The notes beneath the pieces are model-generated. The model worked only from the letters and a program-made list of their open reading frames with translations, ran no database searches and was not told where the DNA came from. A program made the translations under genes and the position numbers. A DNA stretch of 9,395 bases from Xanthobacteraceae bacterium (lineage in GTDB: Bacteria > Pseudomonadota > Alphaproteobacteria > Rhizobiales > Xanthobacteraceae). Within the stretch, counting starts at the first letter, position 1. The number at the start of each line of letters is the position of its first letter. The stretch lies in contig JASHQO010000465.1 of NCBI GenBank assembly GCA_030039105.1, forward strand, positions 1-9,395, written 5' to 3'. Shown here in pieces: positions 1 through 5,301 of this stretch.

Positions 1-2
1 CC

Positions 3-92
3 GCTGTTAGCCATGCGATGCCCCTCATGGTGGCCGAAGGGTGGAATCGGCAGACGATTCCGCCAGTCTTGTTCATGCGGCGCAATCCCTAA
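3..92 (+). CDS. Possible C-terminal end of a gene entering from the left (unidentified)
   Basis: Reading frame 3 is open from the window edge to a TAA at 90-92. The 29 visible residues end in FMRRNP and contain a Met-rich, Trp-containing stretch (MPLMVAEGWNRQ). About 70% of third codon positions are G or C by eye, which is better than frame 1, also open to about base 105. No family is recognised. A 9-bp hairpin (41-49 with 55-63, one wobble pair) lies within the frame, so the bases could equally be non-coding with a terminator-like structure. Only the sequence to the left can decide. Confidence 0.25.
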   Translation, partial: AVSHAMPLMVAEGWNRQTIPPVLFMRRNP

Positions 93-370
93 AATAGCCT
101 AGCCCTTGTAAAACACACCACGTATTGGGCAAAGGTGCGAAGCTTCGTGATCCACGTCGTCAACCCGTGCCTCGCCGGGTTTGGCAAAGGCGTCAGATCA
201 CAAAGGTTTGTCTGAGAAACAAAGCGAATCGTTGACTTGCAGGAAACATCCGATCCTGTGCGACTTGCAACCTTCTAAGGCGCGGGTGGAGCTTCTAATT
301 TTCGAATCGATACGCAACGAGAGCTCCGAGAGTTATCTAGAAGTGCTCTTTTTGAGGATGGGAGGTTAAA
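93..370. other. Intergenic region, lower GC, with a decayed repeat
   Basis: No credible gene was seen. An open frame from a TTG at 181 to 369 has no ribosome-binding site and no family-like sequence. The stretch holds a decayed copy of the GGGCAAAGG repeat (121-156) and becomes visibly AT-richer than the rest of the window. TTGACT at 232-237 resembles a -35 element, but no convincing -10 follows at the right distance. The ribosome-binding site of the next gene is at its right end. Confidence 0.5.
121..156. repeat. Decayed copy of the GTGGGCA palindromic intergenic repeat
   Basis: This stretch aligns by eye with the intact copy at 691-727. It shares CGTA, GGGCAAAGG, GCGAAGC, CGTG and CCACG in the same order and spacing. 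Substitutions have broken the stem (for example GGTGCGAAGCTTC in place of GGCGCGAAGCGCC). It is probably an old relic of the same element. Confidence 0.6.
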
Positions 371-649
371 ATGGGAGACGCTTGGTTCTACCGTTTGATC
401 TTCGCCGCGTTCGTGATTCTTGGCTTAATAGTTCCCGAAACCATTCCGCTCTCGCTTCGCCTCGCGCTCGTGCGTGGCGGAATTGCGGGTCTTATGTTCG
501 ACGAACGAATTTCAAAAGAGAGATTGGAATTCGAACAACCGGGGCTTTTGCGTAAGAAAAATCGGTTAACCGGTCCCAAACAGGGAGAAAATGCTGAAGT
601 CGTTTGTCGTGACCTTTCGTTGCCGGCTGATCCAGATGAAGGGTATTAG
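371..649 (+). CDS. Small hypothetical protein with N-terminal membrane segments
   Basis: A 92-residue protein with no recognised family. The ATG start is supported by a strong GGGAGGT ribosome-binding site ending 4 bases upstream. Residues about 7-24 (YRLIFAAFVILGLIVPE) form a likely transmembrane helix. A second moderately hydrophobic stretch follows at about 26-42, with internal Arg residues. The C-terminal half is soluble, charged and Lys/Arg/Glu-rich. This suggests a small inner-membrane protein with a cytoplasmic tail, but no function can be assigned. Codon use differs from the metabolic genes further right: several TTA, ATA and other A/T-ending codons appear, and the region is clearly lower in GC, which fits acquired or fast-evolving DNA. 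Nothing next to it suggests an operon. Confidence 0.6.
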   Translation: MGDAWFYRLIFAAFVILGLIVPETIPLSLRLALVRGGIAGLMFDERISKERLEFEQPGLLRKKNRLTGPKQGENAEVVCRDLSLPADPDEGY

Positions 650-690
650 ACCAAGCGTAGGATAGGGAAGGTGCAAAGCGGCTCAGCGTG

Positions 691-727
691 CGTAGGGTGG
701 GCAAAGGCGCGAAGCGCCGTGCCCACG
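691..727. repeat. Palindromic intergenic repeat, GTGGGCA type
   Basis: The element is a near-perfect hairpin: outer arms GTGGGCA and TGCCCAC, inner arms GGCGC and GCGCC around GAA. It belongs to a widespread class of proteobacterial extragenic palindromes that I recognise as common in Bradyrhizobiaceae genomes. A decayed relative is at 121-156. It lies in the 187-base gap between two small plus-strand genes. A shadow reading frame across it (671-853) is not considered a gene. Confidence 0.8.
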
Positions 728-836
728 CGGTCTTTGTTGGGGCGAACCGCATGGGCTTTGCTGTGCGAAAGCCGACGCTTATGGTGTATACGAAGCGGAC
801 TGGCAGGTGACTTCATCAGCTCATGGGGTGGAATAC

Positions 837-1028
837 ATGAGACGAGGAATTGATTTTGAGAAAATGGAGGCCGCATTTAAACGTGCCGCCTATAAGGCGG
901 TGCATGGTACCCGTGAAGAGCGGTCGGGCCGATTCTTTCTAGCAACGGATCACAGTACTGCGGGCTCTGCTCCAAATAGGGAATCTGAGGATGATACCGG
1001 GGTGAACAAAGAGAAAAAGCAAGCGTAG
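837..1028 (+). CDS. Small charged hypothetical protein; stop codon lies in a repeat
   Basis: A 63-residue soluble protein starting MRRGIDFEKMEAAFKRAAYK. The first 35 residues look like a genuine amphipathic helical segment (alternating Lys/Arg/Glu with Ala/Phe), followed by a polar Ser/Asp/Glu/Lys-rich tail. The ATG at 837 was chosen over the upstream frame start at 807 because GGGGTGG sits 5 bases before it. The frame ends AAAAAGCAAGCGTAG, and the TAG is part of the arm of the large palindrome that begins at 1024. The repeat insertion may therefore have supplied the stop and trimmed or extended the original C-terminus. No recognised family and no function inferred. Confidence 0.55.
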   Translation: MRRGIDFEKMEAAFKRAAYKAVHGTREERSGRFFLATDHSTAGSAPNRESEDDTGVNKEKKQA

Positions 1029-1105
1029 CCCGGATTGAGTGAAACGAAATCCGGGGCGGGCTCAGAGCGCGATCCCGGATTTCGCGTTACTCAATCCGGG
1101 CTACG
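1024..1105. repeat. Composite palindromic repeat (GTAGCCCGGATTGAGT arms)
   Basis: The outer arms at 1024-1040 and 1089-1105 are perfect 17-base inverted copies (CGTAGCCCGGATTGAGT). The inner arms CGAAATCCGGG (1045-1055) and CCCGGATTTCG (1074-1084) are perfect over 11 bases, enclosing an 18-base loop. The whole can fold as one long two-tier cruciform or RNA hairpin. The arm sequence is a known type of intergenic repeat in Bradyrhizobiaceae and other proteobacteria. A half copy lies at 3021-3052. The left arm contains the TAG stop of the upstream gene. Confidence 0.85.
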
Positions 1106-1886
1106 TGCGCCGTGCAATTCGGCCGCCGCCGCGCAGCCCCGAAAAGATTCGCACAGCATAGAAGGCCTTGATTGACGGGCACAACTTCGCTTTTGCGAAT
1201 CTTTAGCGTGGAGTGAAACGCGTCCGGGCTGGCGCGGAGCGGCCATCGCGCCGCGCAACCCCGCGATTTGTCTGCATAAATTGAAAAGCCTTTGACAGCG
1301 CGGTGCGGATTTGCATAACGGCGTCCATCCCGTTCATCGTAAGGGACGTCAACCGGTGACGCCGACTGACGGAGCGGGTGCGGTTCCTGCGGGGCGGAGT
1401 TCGTCGCTCTCAGCCCTCGGGCGGTTTGGGTATCAGCCCGTCCGACGCGTGCCGGACTGCGAGGTGCTCGCTGCACTGGTGCCGGAGAGGGTCCTCCCGT
1501 TTGCATCCGGTGGTTCCAGGAAGCGCGGCCCAGGCCGAGTCGGGAGTGAAATCCCGGCGCATGACCGCGGAGGAGCGCCGAAAGGCGAGCGTCCCGCTTA
1601 TCGGGCCGCGGCCGTGCCTGCGCATCGAGGCGCGGCAACTATGGTGCGCCGTTCGGCGCTCCGCCTCCCTCTTGAGGGAGCAAAGACGTCGGGCAGCAAG
1701 ACTTGGCCTCCCGTCCGTTCGAGGCAAGCTTTCTTGAAGCGTGAAAGAAGACCCGGATGCGAATCGCATCGCGGGAATGCAGTTCCGCGTCGTCATTGCC
1801 GGGCGTCCGGTGGTGACGAGAGGCTGCGTCGCTGTTTGACATTGTGGATCGGAACAATAAGACGCCCGTTCGCGATGTCGGCGCGC
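1106..1886. other. Gene-poor high-GC stretch, probably non-coding relic sequence
   Basis: Several long frames are open on both strands here, as expected at this GC content. None has a good ribosome-binding site, a recognisable domain or protein-like composition: all are Arg/Pro/Ala/Gly/Ser-rich. Visible structures are a short hairpin CTCCCTC-TT-GAGGGAG near 1665-1680 and CGTCATTGCCGGGCG at about 1791-1805, which resembles another common rhizobial intergenic repeat. The stretch lies between the composite palindrome and an SDR remnant. The best reading is decayed or repeat-derived sequence. Confidence 0.5.
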
Positions 1887-1946
1887 TTAAGACCGTGCTC
1901 GCCCGCCATCTACGTTCAGCGTCTGGCCGGTCATGAGGGCAGTGCG
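1887..1946 (-). pseudogene. C-terminal remnant of a short-chain dehydrogenase
   Basis: Read on the minus strand, an open stretch gives TALMTGQTLNVDGGRARS and then TAA (1887-1889). MTGQTLNVDGG is the near-invariant last strand of classical SDR enzymes, the segment that closes the subunit interface near the C-terminus. Upstream homology stops where the palindromic repeat at 1944 begins, so only the final 15 to 18 residues survive. It has no usable start or active site. It could be the tail of the same gene whose middle part remains at 2704-3012, on the same strand and in the correct order. Confidence 0.6.
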
Positions 1947-2063
1947 TGGGATGGGTAGAGCGAAGCCCATCAATAGACCGCCGCGCCGCATGATGGATTT
2001 CGCGGAGCCTGTCATCGGGCCGGCCACTTCGGGCCGGACCCGTTGGCGCCACCCATCCTACGC
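1944..2063. repeat. Palindromic intergenic repeat, GTAGGATGGGT type
   Basis: The outer arms GCGTGGGATGGGT (1944-1956) and ACCCATCCTACGC (2051-2063) pair over 13 bases with one G-T wobble. Further in, CGAAGCCCATC (1961-1971) faces GATGGATTTCGCGG (1993-2006). The centre is a GC hairpin: CGGGCCGGCC (2016-2025), loop ACTTCG, then GGCCGG-A-CCCG, with a one-base bulge. GGAGCCTGTCATCGGGC is familiar to me from Bradyrhizobiaceae intergenic repeats. It lies between the SDR C-terminal remnant and the stop of the minus-strand gene at 2066. Confidence 0.75.
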
Positions 2064-2065
2064 GC

Positions 2066-2506
2066 TCATTTCACCGTGATGACGAGACCGTTGAGATCCG
2101 CGCTGACGATGGCGCCGACCGAACTGCCGGTGAGCTCCAGCACCGCGCCGTGCTGGTTGGTCAGCACGATGGCCTGCGCGCCGCGCCCGACCGCCGCGCC
2201 GACGTTTCCGGCGGCATAGACGCCGGAGACGTCGCCCGGGCCGCGGATGTGGCGGACGGTGCCGTGAAAGTGCGTCTCGGAAGCGCCGAAGGTGAATCCG
2301 TAGCTCAAGCCGCCGATGCCGAGCGGGTATTGTCTGCCCTGGAAGGTCAGCGTGCCCGAGCCGGCCGAGCCGCCGATGACAAGGCCCGCCTTGACGACGC
2401 TGAAGCTGATGCCGCCGCTTTCGGCGTAGGCGGCGGACCCGAAGGCGGCGGCGGCCAAGGCCGGCACGACGATCAGAGCGGCCCGGAGGGCGGATAAGAT
2501 GCGCAT
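2066..2506 (-). CDS. Secreted beta-rich hypothetical protein (possibly EipA/DUF1134-like)
   Basis: A 146-residue exported protein. Residues 1-28 form a clear Sec signal peptide: MRIL, a hydrophobic Ala/Leu/Val core, and the cleavage site AYA-ES. The mature part is made of short Gly-rich beta strands: KAGLVIGGSAGSGTLTFQG (39-57), a YGFTFG turn (69-74), then GVYAAGNVGAAVGRGAQ and a final LNGLVITVK strand. The overall style recalls the envelope-integrity proteins EipA/DUF1134 or the SYLF lipid-binding fold, but I cannot assign it firmly. Periplasmic location is likely. The ATG at 2506 has GGGAG 9 bases upstream. A strong hairpin at 2552-2576 lies in its leader. The gene stands alone between SDR relics, two bases from the repeat that ends at 2063. 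Confidence 0.75.
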   Translation of the reverse strand: MRILSALRAALIVVPALAAAAFGSAAYAESGGISFSVVKAGLVIGGSAGSGTLTFQGRQYPLGIGGLSYGFTFGASETHFHGTVRHIRGPGDVSGVYAAGNVGAAVGRGAQAIVLTNQHGAVLELTGSSVGAIVSADLNGLVITVK

Positions 2507-2551
2507 GCGTATTTGCTCCCTAAAGGACGTTTGACGGCACGAATCGGTTTT

Positions 2552-2576
2552 GCCGCCGCAACCATACTGCGGCGGC
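2552..2576 (-). promoter_or_regulatory. Strong hairpin in the leader of the secreted protein gene
   Basis: GCCGCCGCA (2552-2560) and TGCGGCGGC (2568-2576) form a perfect 9-bp stem around a 7-base loop, 46 bases upstream of the ATG at 2506 (read on the minus strand). It lacks a following U tract on either strand, so an intrinsic terminator is unlikely. A protein-binding or mRNA-stability role is possible but unproven. Confidence 0.35.
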
Positions 2577-2703
2577 GGCGCGCTGCCTATTTTTCCGGGG
2601 AAAACCTGCCTTTAAGACCCGCGCCCACCCCCATCCACATTCGGCGGTCATGAGACGCCGCGTCGTTGCCGGAGAGGAACGACGGCGTGCCGACGTTCTT
2701 GCT

Positions 2704-3012
2704 TCAATACTTCCTGGCGAAGACGAAATTCTCTAAACCGGCCGCGGCCCGGTAATGCCGCATCGCGCGCGCAACTGCGCGACAGTGACGAGGTAAGGTG
2801 CCGTCGAGATTGATCGACAGCACCTTGCGCCAGTCGGCAAAGGTCATCGTGGCGGAATCCTGCTGCGGAAAAATTCCGGCAAAGTTCACCACGATGTCGA
2901 CGTGGTCGAGTTTTTACCGCACCGGCTTCGCCGTCGCCGCGATCGAGTCGGGATCGGACATGTCGCAGACCACCGCGAGCGCGTTGCTGCCGGCAGCGAC
3001 GAGGCCAAGGCT
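2704..3012 (-). pseudogene. Broken short-chain dehydrogenase (middle portion)
   Basis: Minus-strand translation gives a recognisable SDR mid-section: LVAAGSNALAVVCDMSDPDS (end of strand 3 with the CDM-S-D motif), then VDIVVNFAGIFPQ (the NNAG motif, here NFAG) and FADWRKVLSINLDG (helix 4 with the Asn of the catalytic tetrad). An in-frame TAA (2914-2916) interrupts it between these blocks. The N-terminal TGxxxGIG cofactor loop is missing because homology stops next to a half repeat at 3021-3052. Similarity also fades after INLDG, so the Ser-Tyr-Lys active site is absent. It is therefore dead. It differs in sequence from the intact SDR at 4513-5283, so it is not a recent duplicate of it. Confidence 0.75.
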
Positions 3013-3020
3013 TGCCACTG

Positions 3021-3052
3021 CCGGATTTCGCTTGCACTCAATCCAGGCTACG
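3021..3052. repeat. Half copy of the GTAGCCCGGATTGAGT palindrome
   Basis: CCGGATTTCG, then CTTGC, ACTCAATCCAGGCTACG matches the right half of the composite palindrome (1075-1105) with one substitution and a small insertion. The left half is missing. It sits where the SDR remnant loses homology, and 31 bases before the start of the coiled-coil gene at 3083. Confidence 0.7.
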
Positions 3053-3082
3053 CTTGCATGCAATGACGACCTTGGGGGAAGC

Positions 3083-3280
3083 ATGAGCAACGACGATCCA
3101 TCGCTTGCCGATCTCGAACGGCGCATCGCCATCGTGCGCGACAATGTCCGGGAGCTGATCGAGCAGGCCGCCGCCTTTTCGGGCGCGGAGGACGAGGCTC
3201 GCGGCGCGGACCGCATTGCGGAGCAGCAGGAAGAGCTTGATCGGCTGCTCAAGGAGCGCGATGCGCTGCTAAAGAAGTAG
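3083..3280 (+). CDS. Small coiled-coil hypothetical protein
   Basis: A 65-residue acidic, cytoplasmic protein starting MSNDDPSLADLERRIAIVRD. Almost the whole length is predicted by eye to be helical with heptad spacing: LERRIAIVRDNVREL (10-24) and EEQDR-type repeats such as QQEELDRLLKERDALLKK at the end. A short Ala/Gly-containing break at about 27-37 could make it a helical hairpin. No domain is recognised. The ATG at 3083 was preferred to the upstream frame start at 2798 because GGGGGA lies 5 bases before it and because the upstream part lies antisense to the SDR relic. It is probably a stand-alone gene. An 18-base palindrome begins one base after the stop. Confidence 0.7.
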   Translation: MSNDDPSLADLERRIAIVRDNVRELIEQAAAFSGAEDEARGADRIAEQQEELDRLLKERDALLKK

Positions 3281-3281
3281 T

Positions 3282-3299
3282 CCGCGCCGGCCGGCGCGG
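3282..3299 (+). terminator. Perfect GC palindrome after the coiled-coil gene
   Basis: CCGCGCCGGCCGGCGCGG is a perfect 18-base palindrome immediately after the TAG at 3278-3280. It can form a very stable stem but no U tract follows, so terminator function on the plus strand is a guess. It may instead protect the mRNA 3' end. Confidence 0.4.
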
Positions 3300-3335
3300 C
3301 TGTGTGCTACGGCGCGCGAATCGCGTCACCTCTAT

Positions 3336-3378
3336 AGCAATGCCCACGATGGCAATGCCCATGATGGCAATGCCCATG
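3336..3378. repeat. 15-base tandem repeat, about three units
   Basis: AGCAATGCCCACGAT, GGCAATGCCCATGAT and GGCAATGCCCATG follow head to tail (3336-3350, 3351-3365, 3366-3378). Just beyond, GCATGCTC (3402-3409) and GAGCATGC (3412-3419) form a near-perfect palindrome. The stretch lies in the convergent gap between the coiled-coil gene and the GIGSQR peptide gene. It is not a believable coding region. Confidence 0.75.
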
Positions 3379-3468
3379 TCTGTAGCGTGCCTGTGCCTGT
3401 AGCATGCTCTGGAGCATGCCCGTGGCGCGCGGCCTCCTATGCGCGAAGCCCATACGGCGAGCGCGCGC

Positions 3469-3497
3469 AAGACCCGGTCGCTTCCGCGCCGGGTCTT
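3469..3497 (-). terminator. Hairpin terminator candidate of the GIGSQR peptide gene
   Basis: AAGACCCGG (3469-3477) and CCGGGTCTT (3489-3497) are perfect inverted copies. The inner bases CGC and GCG extend the stem around a TTCC loop with a single-base bulge. It lies 39 bases beyond the minus-strand stop at 3537. The U tract is poor, so efficiency is uncertain. Position and strength argue for 3'-end formation. Confidence 0.55.
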
Positions 3498-3536
3498 CGC
3501 GTCGTGTCGTTTGCGTTCGTCGGCTTTGAGGCCGCG

Positions 3537-3794
3537 TCAGCGCTGCGAGCCGATGCCCGCGCCGCTGCCGGCGCCGACCCGCGGGCCGGGACCGCCGCGC
3601 TGGGTATCGTTCTCGAACCAGGCCGGCGGCGACGCGTAATAGCCGTAGCCCGGGCTTGCGCCGTAACTGCCATAGCCCGGCGCAACGTCGTAGTAGCCAT
3701 GGCCGTAATTGAAACCCGGCCCATAGGCATACTGCGCCAAGGACGCCGACGTCGCTGCCAGCACGAACGCGCCCGCCAGAATGAGTTTCTTCAT
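3537..3794 (-). CDS. Small exported Gly/Tyr-rich peptide ending GIGSQR
   Basis: An 85-residue precursor. Residues 1-20 are a textbook Sec signal peptide (MKKLILAGAFVLAATSASLA, cleaved before Q21). The mature 65 residues are low-complexity and rich in Gly, Tyr, Pro and Ala, with repeated GYG and YYASPP units, no Cys, and the C-terminus AGIGSQR. The same last six residues end the unrelated-looking 68-residue peptide at 7973-8179, so GIGSQR appears to be a conserved tail of a peptide family. A periplasmic or cell-surface location is likely; the function is unknown. The ATG has GGAG about 9 bases upstream, but that site falls in a hairpin arm (3803-3826), which suggests translational control. A strong hairpin follows the stop. 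It is probably monocistronic. Confidence 0.75.
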   Translation of the reverse strand: MKKLILAGAFVLAATSASLAQYAYGPGFNYGHGYYDVAPGYGSYGASPGYGYYASPPAWFENDTQRGGPGPRVGAGSGAGIGSQR

Positions 3795-3802
3795 GGTTCA
3801 CA

Positions 3803-3826
3803 ATCTCCGTTAGCTGTCTCGGAGAT
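3803..3826 (-). promoter_or_regulatory. Hairpin covering the ribosome-binding site of the GIGSQR gene
   Basis: On the minus-strand transcript ATCTCCG (3826-3820) and CGGAGAT (3809-3803) pair perfectly over 7 bp around a 10-base loop. The 3' arm contains GGAG, the only Shine-Dalgarno candidate, and the ATG follows 8 bases later. Folding would mask ribosome access, as in RNA thermometers or other switchable leaders. The trigger cannot be read from the sequence. Confidence 0.45.
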
Positions 3827-3841
3827 CAACCGATCACCCAT

Positions 3842-3869
3842 GCTTTCGTTGCATTGCTTTCGTTGCATT
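3842..3869. repeat. Perfect 14-base tandem duplication
   Basis: GCTTTCGTTGCATT occurs twice head to tail (3842-3855 and 3856-3869) upstream of the minus-strand peptide gene. CGAATCGTTGCG just beyond is partly similar. It may be a slippage product or a duplicated operator in the promoter region. Confidence 0.75.
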
Positions 3870-3928
3870 CACGAATCGTTGCGCCAGGGCGGCGCATAAG
3901 CCGTGTTTATCGTGCCGGCGTTGTTGCG

Positions 3929-3988
3929 CTCAATCCGCCTTGACTCAATCCGCCTTGACTCAATCCACCTTGACTCAATCCGCCTTGA
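3929..3988 (-). repeat. Four 15-base tandem units, each carrying the stop of the OB-fold gene
   Basis: Read on the minus strand the units are CTCAAGGCGGATTGA, then GTCAAGGTGGATTGA, and two of GTCAAGGCGGATTGA (3988-3974, 3973-3959, 3958-3944, 3943-3929). The first encodes the last four residues Leu-Lys-Ala-Asp and the TGA of the gene at 3975-4367. The other three are in-frame copies behind it, each ending again in TGA. Unit length and phase are exact. Confidence 0.85.
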
Positions 3989-4367
3989 GCTGATCCGCGG
4001 TCTTGAGAATGATCTCGGGCTTGCCCTGGTAGAGTTGCACCGGCCCGCTGATGGCAACGGTTTTACCCTTGAGCGTCTTGGCGCCGGGAAACTTGGCGAG
4101 ATCGCTGGCAAAGATCACTGCGGCAAAGGCGTTGTCGGGAAAGCTGCCGCCCATGTCGAGAAAGGTGGCGCCGCCGCGCCCGGTTTTTACCTCGTCGACA
4201 GCGGCATGGATCGTCACCGTCTGGCCGACATGGGCCTTGGCGTCGCCTGGCGGAATGGCGGTCTTGGCATCGCCCGGCGCCATGGTTTCCGCGCCCGGCA
4301 CCATGGTTTCCGCCCGCGCCGGCAGCGCCGCCGCGACAAGTCCTAAAGCCAATATAACCGCACGCAT
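3975..4367 (-). CDS. Exported OB-fold (nucleic-acid-binding-type) protein
   Basis: A 130-residue protein. Residues 1-19 form a Sec signal peptide (MRAVILALGLVAAALPARA). A short Pro/Gly linker with a duplicated heptad (AETMVPG, AETMAPG) and two DAK motifs follows, then an OB-type beta barrel from about residue 47: VGQTVTIHAAVDEV, GGATFLDMGGSFP, AAVIFASDLAKF, LKGKTVAISGPVQLYQGKPEIIL. This order (VGQxVTV, FLDxGGxFP, GKPEI) is typical of periplasmic OB-fold proteins that are often annotated as nucleic-acid binding. The ligand is not established. The ATG at 4367 was chosen over the upstream frame start at 4442 because GGGAGAA lies about 8 bases before it and the signal peptide then begins correctly. 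It is divergent from the SDR gene at 4513. The stop lies in the first of four 15-base repeats. Confidence 0.75.
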   Translation of the reverse strand: MRAVILALGLVAAALPARAETMVPGAETMAPGDAKTAIPPGDAKAHVGQTVTIHAAVDEVKTGRGGATFLDMGGSFPDNAFAAVIFASDLAKFPGAKTLKGKTVAISGPVQLYQGKPEIILKTADQLKAD

Positions 4368-4413
4368 GACGGTTTCTCCCTCTGCAAAAGCCTTGCTGGA
4401 AGCAGGCCCAGGG

Positions 4414-4442
4414 ATAAGAACATAACATGAACATAGAGTCAA
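4414..4442 (-). promoter_or_regulatory. Candidate sigma-70-type promoter of the OB-fold gene
   Basis: On the minus strand TTGACT (4442-4437) is followed after 17 bases by TCTTAT (4419-4414): 5 of 6 and 4 of 6 consensus matches at ideal spacing. The predicted start near 4407 leaves a leader of about 40 bases before the ATG at 4367, with GGGAGAA inside it. Confidence 0.45.
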
Positions 4443-4512
4443 GCCGCGCTTCGCGCGCCCAACGCGTCGTTGTTATGCTCGCGCCGTCCAAGCGACATCG
4501 AGGGAGGCGCGC

Positions 4513-5283
4513 ATGCCCGGGCTTCTGCACAATCACATCGCGGTCGTGACCGGCGCCGGCTCCGGCATCGGCCGCGGCATCGCGCTCGGCTTCGCGCGCG
4601 AGGGCGCCAATGTCGCGGCGCTGGACATCAACGGCGCGGCGGCGGCGAACACGGCGGCTGACGCAACCGCGGCCGGCGGCAGGGCGCAAGCCTTCACGCT
4701 CGACGTCACCGACCGGCAAGCCTGCCGCGACGTCGCCGGCAAAGTCGCGCGCGACGTCGGCCAGGTCTCGATCCTGGTCAACAATGCCGGCATCAACCGC
4801 CGCAACGCCTTCACCGCCGATGCCGATGCCGTGCTCAAGGATTGGCAGGACATCATGGCGATCAATCTCAACGGCGTGTTCAACGTCACCCATGCGTTCC
4901 TTAGCGCCCTGCGCGCCGCCAAGGGCCGCATCGTCAACATCGCGTCCATCCAGTCGTTCATGCATGTGCGCACGCCGAACTCGCCGGCCTACACCACCTC
5001 CAAGCACGGCGTGCTTGGTTTCACCCGGGCGCTGGCGGCGGAACTCGGCAAGGACGGCGTGCGCGTCAACGCCATCGGCCCGGGTTTCATCGAGACGCCG
5101 CTGAACGAGCGGGTGCGCGCCACCAACCCGGAGCTGGTGAAAGTATTTCTCGATCACACCCCGCTCGGCCGTACCGGCAAGCCCGACGACATCGTCGGCC
5201 CGGCGATCTTTCTCGCCTCCGATCTGTCGGCCTACGTTACCGGCTCGATCGTCATGGCCGACGGCGGCTATCGGGCGATTTGA
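4513..5283 (+). CDS. Classical short-chain dehydrogenase/reductase
   Basis: A 256-residue cytoplasmic NAD(P)-dependent oxidoreductase of the usual family length. The cofactor loop TGAGSGIG is at 13-20. Asp38 at the end of the second strand (VAALDIN) favours NAD over NADP. NNAG is at 90-93. The catalytic tetrad is complete: Asn118, Ser145, Tyr160 and Lys164 (YTTSK). The PGFIETPL segment and C-terminal YVTGSIVMADGGY complete the fold. It resembles 3-oxoacyl-ACP reductase/glucose dehydrogenase-type SDRs; the substrate cannot be predicted. The ATG at 4513 follows AGGGAGG with 5-base spacing. The glutathione transferase starts 18 bases after its stop, so the two are probably co-transcribed and may act in one detoxification or catabolic route. 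It is divergent from the OB-fold gene. Confidence 0.93.
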   Translation: MPGLLHNHIAVVTGAGSGIGRGIALGFAREGANVAALDINGAAAANTAADATAAGGRAQAFTLDVTDRQACRDVAGKVARDVGQVSILVNNAGINRRNAFTADADAVLKDWQDIMAINLNGVFNVTHAFLSALRAAKGRIVNIASIQSFMHVRTPNSPAYTTSKHGVLGFTRALAAELGKDGVRVNAIGPGFIETPLNERVRATNPELVKVFLDHTPLGRTGKPDDIVGPAIFLASDLSAYVTGSIVMADGGYRAI

Positions 5284-5301
5284 GCAGCAAGCGGGCGTGC
5301 C

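Noticed and set aside
181..369. A 62-residue frame with a TTG start
   Set aside because: No Shine-Dalgarno, and a polar sequence without a recognisable fold.
1311..1958. A 215-residue open frame in the gene-poor stretch
   Set aside because: No ribosome-binding site, no family motif, Arg/Pro/Gly/Ser-rich composition, and competing frames on both strands.
3249..3470. Minus-strand frame with a Met-Gly-Ile-Ala-Ile repeat
   Set aside because: The peptide repeat is only the translation of the 15-base tandem DNA repeat, and there is no start signal.
3336..3988. CRISPR-like array from the short repeats
   Set aside because: The repeat units are directly adjacent without spacers and there are no cas genes.
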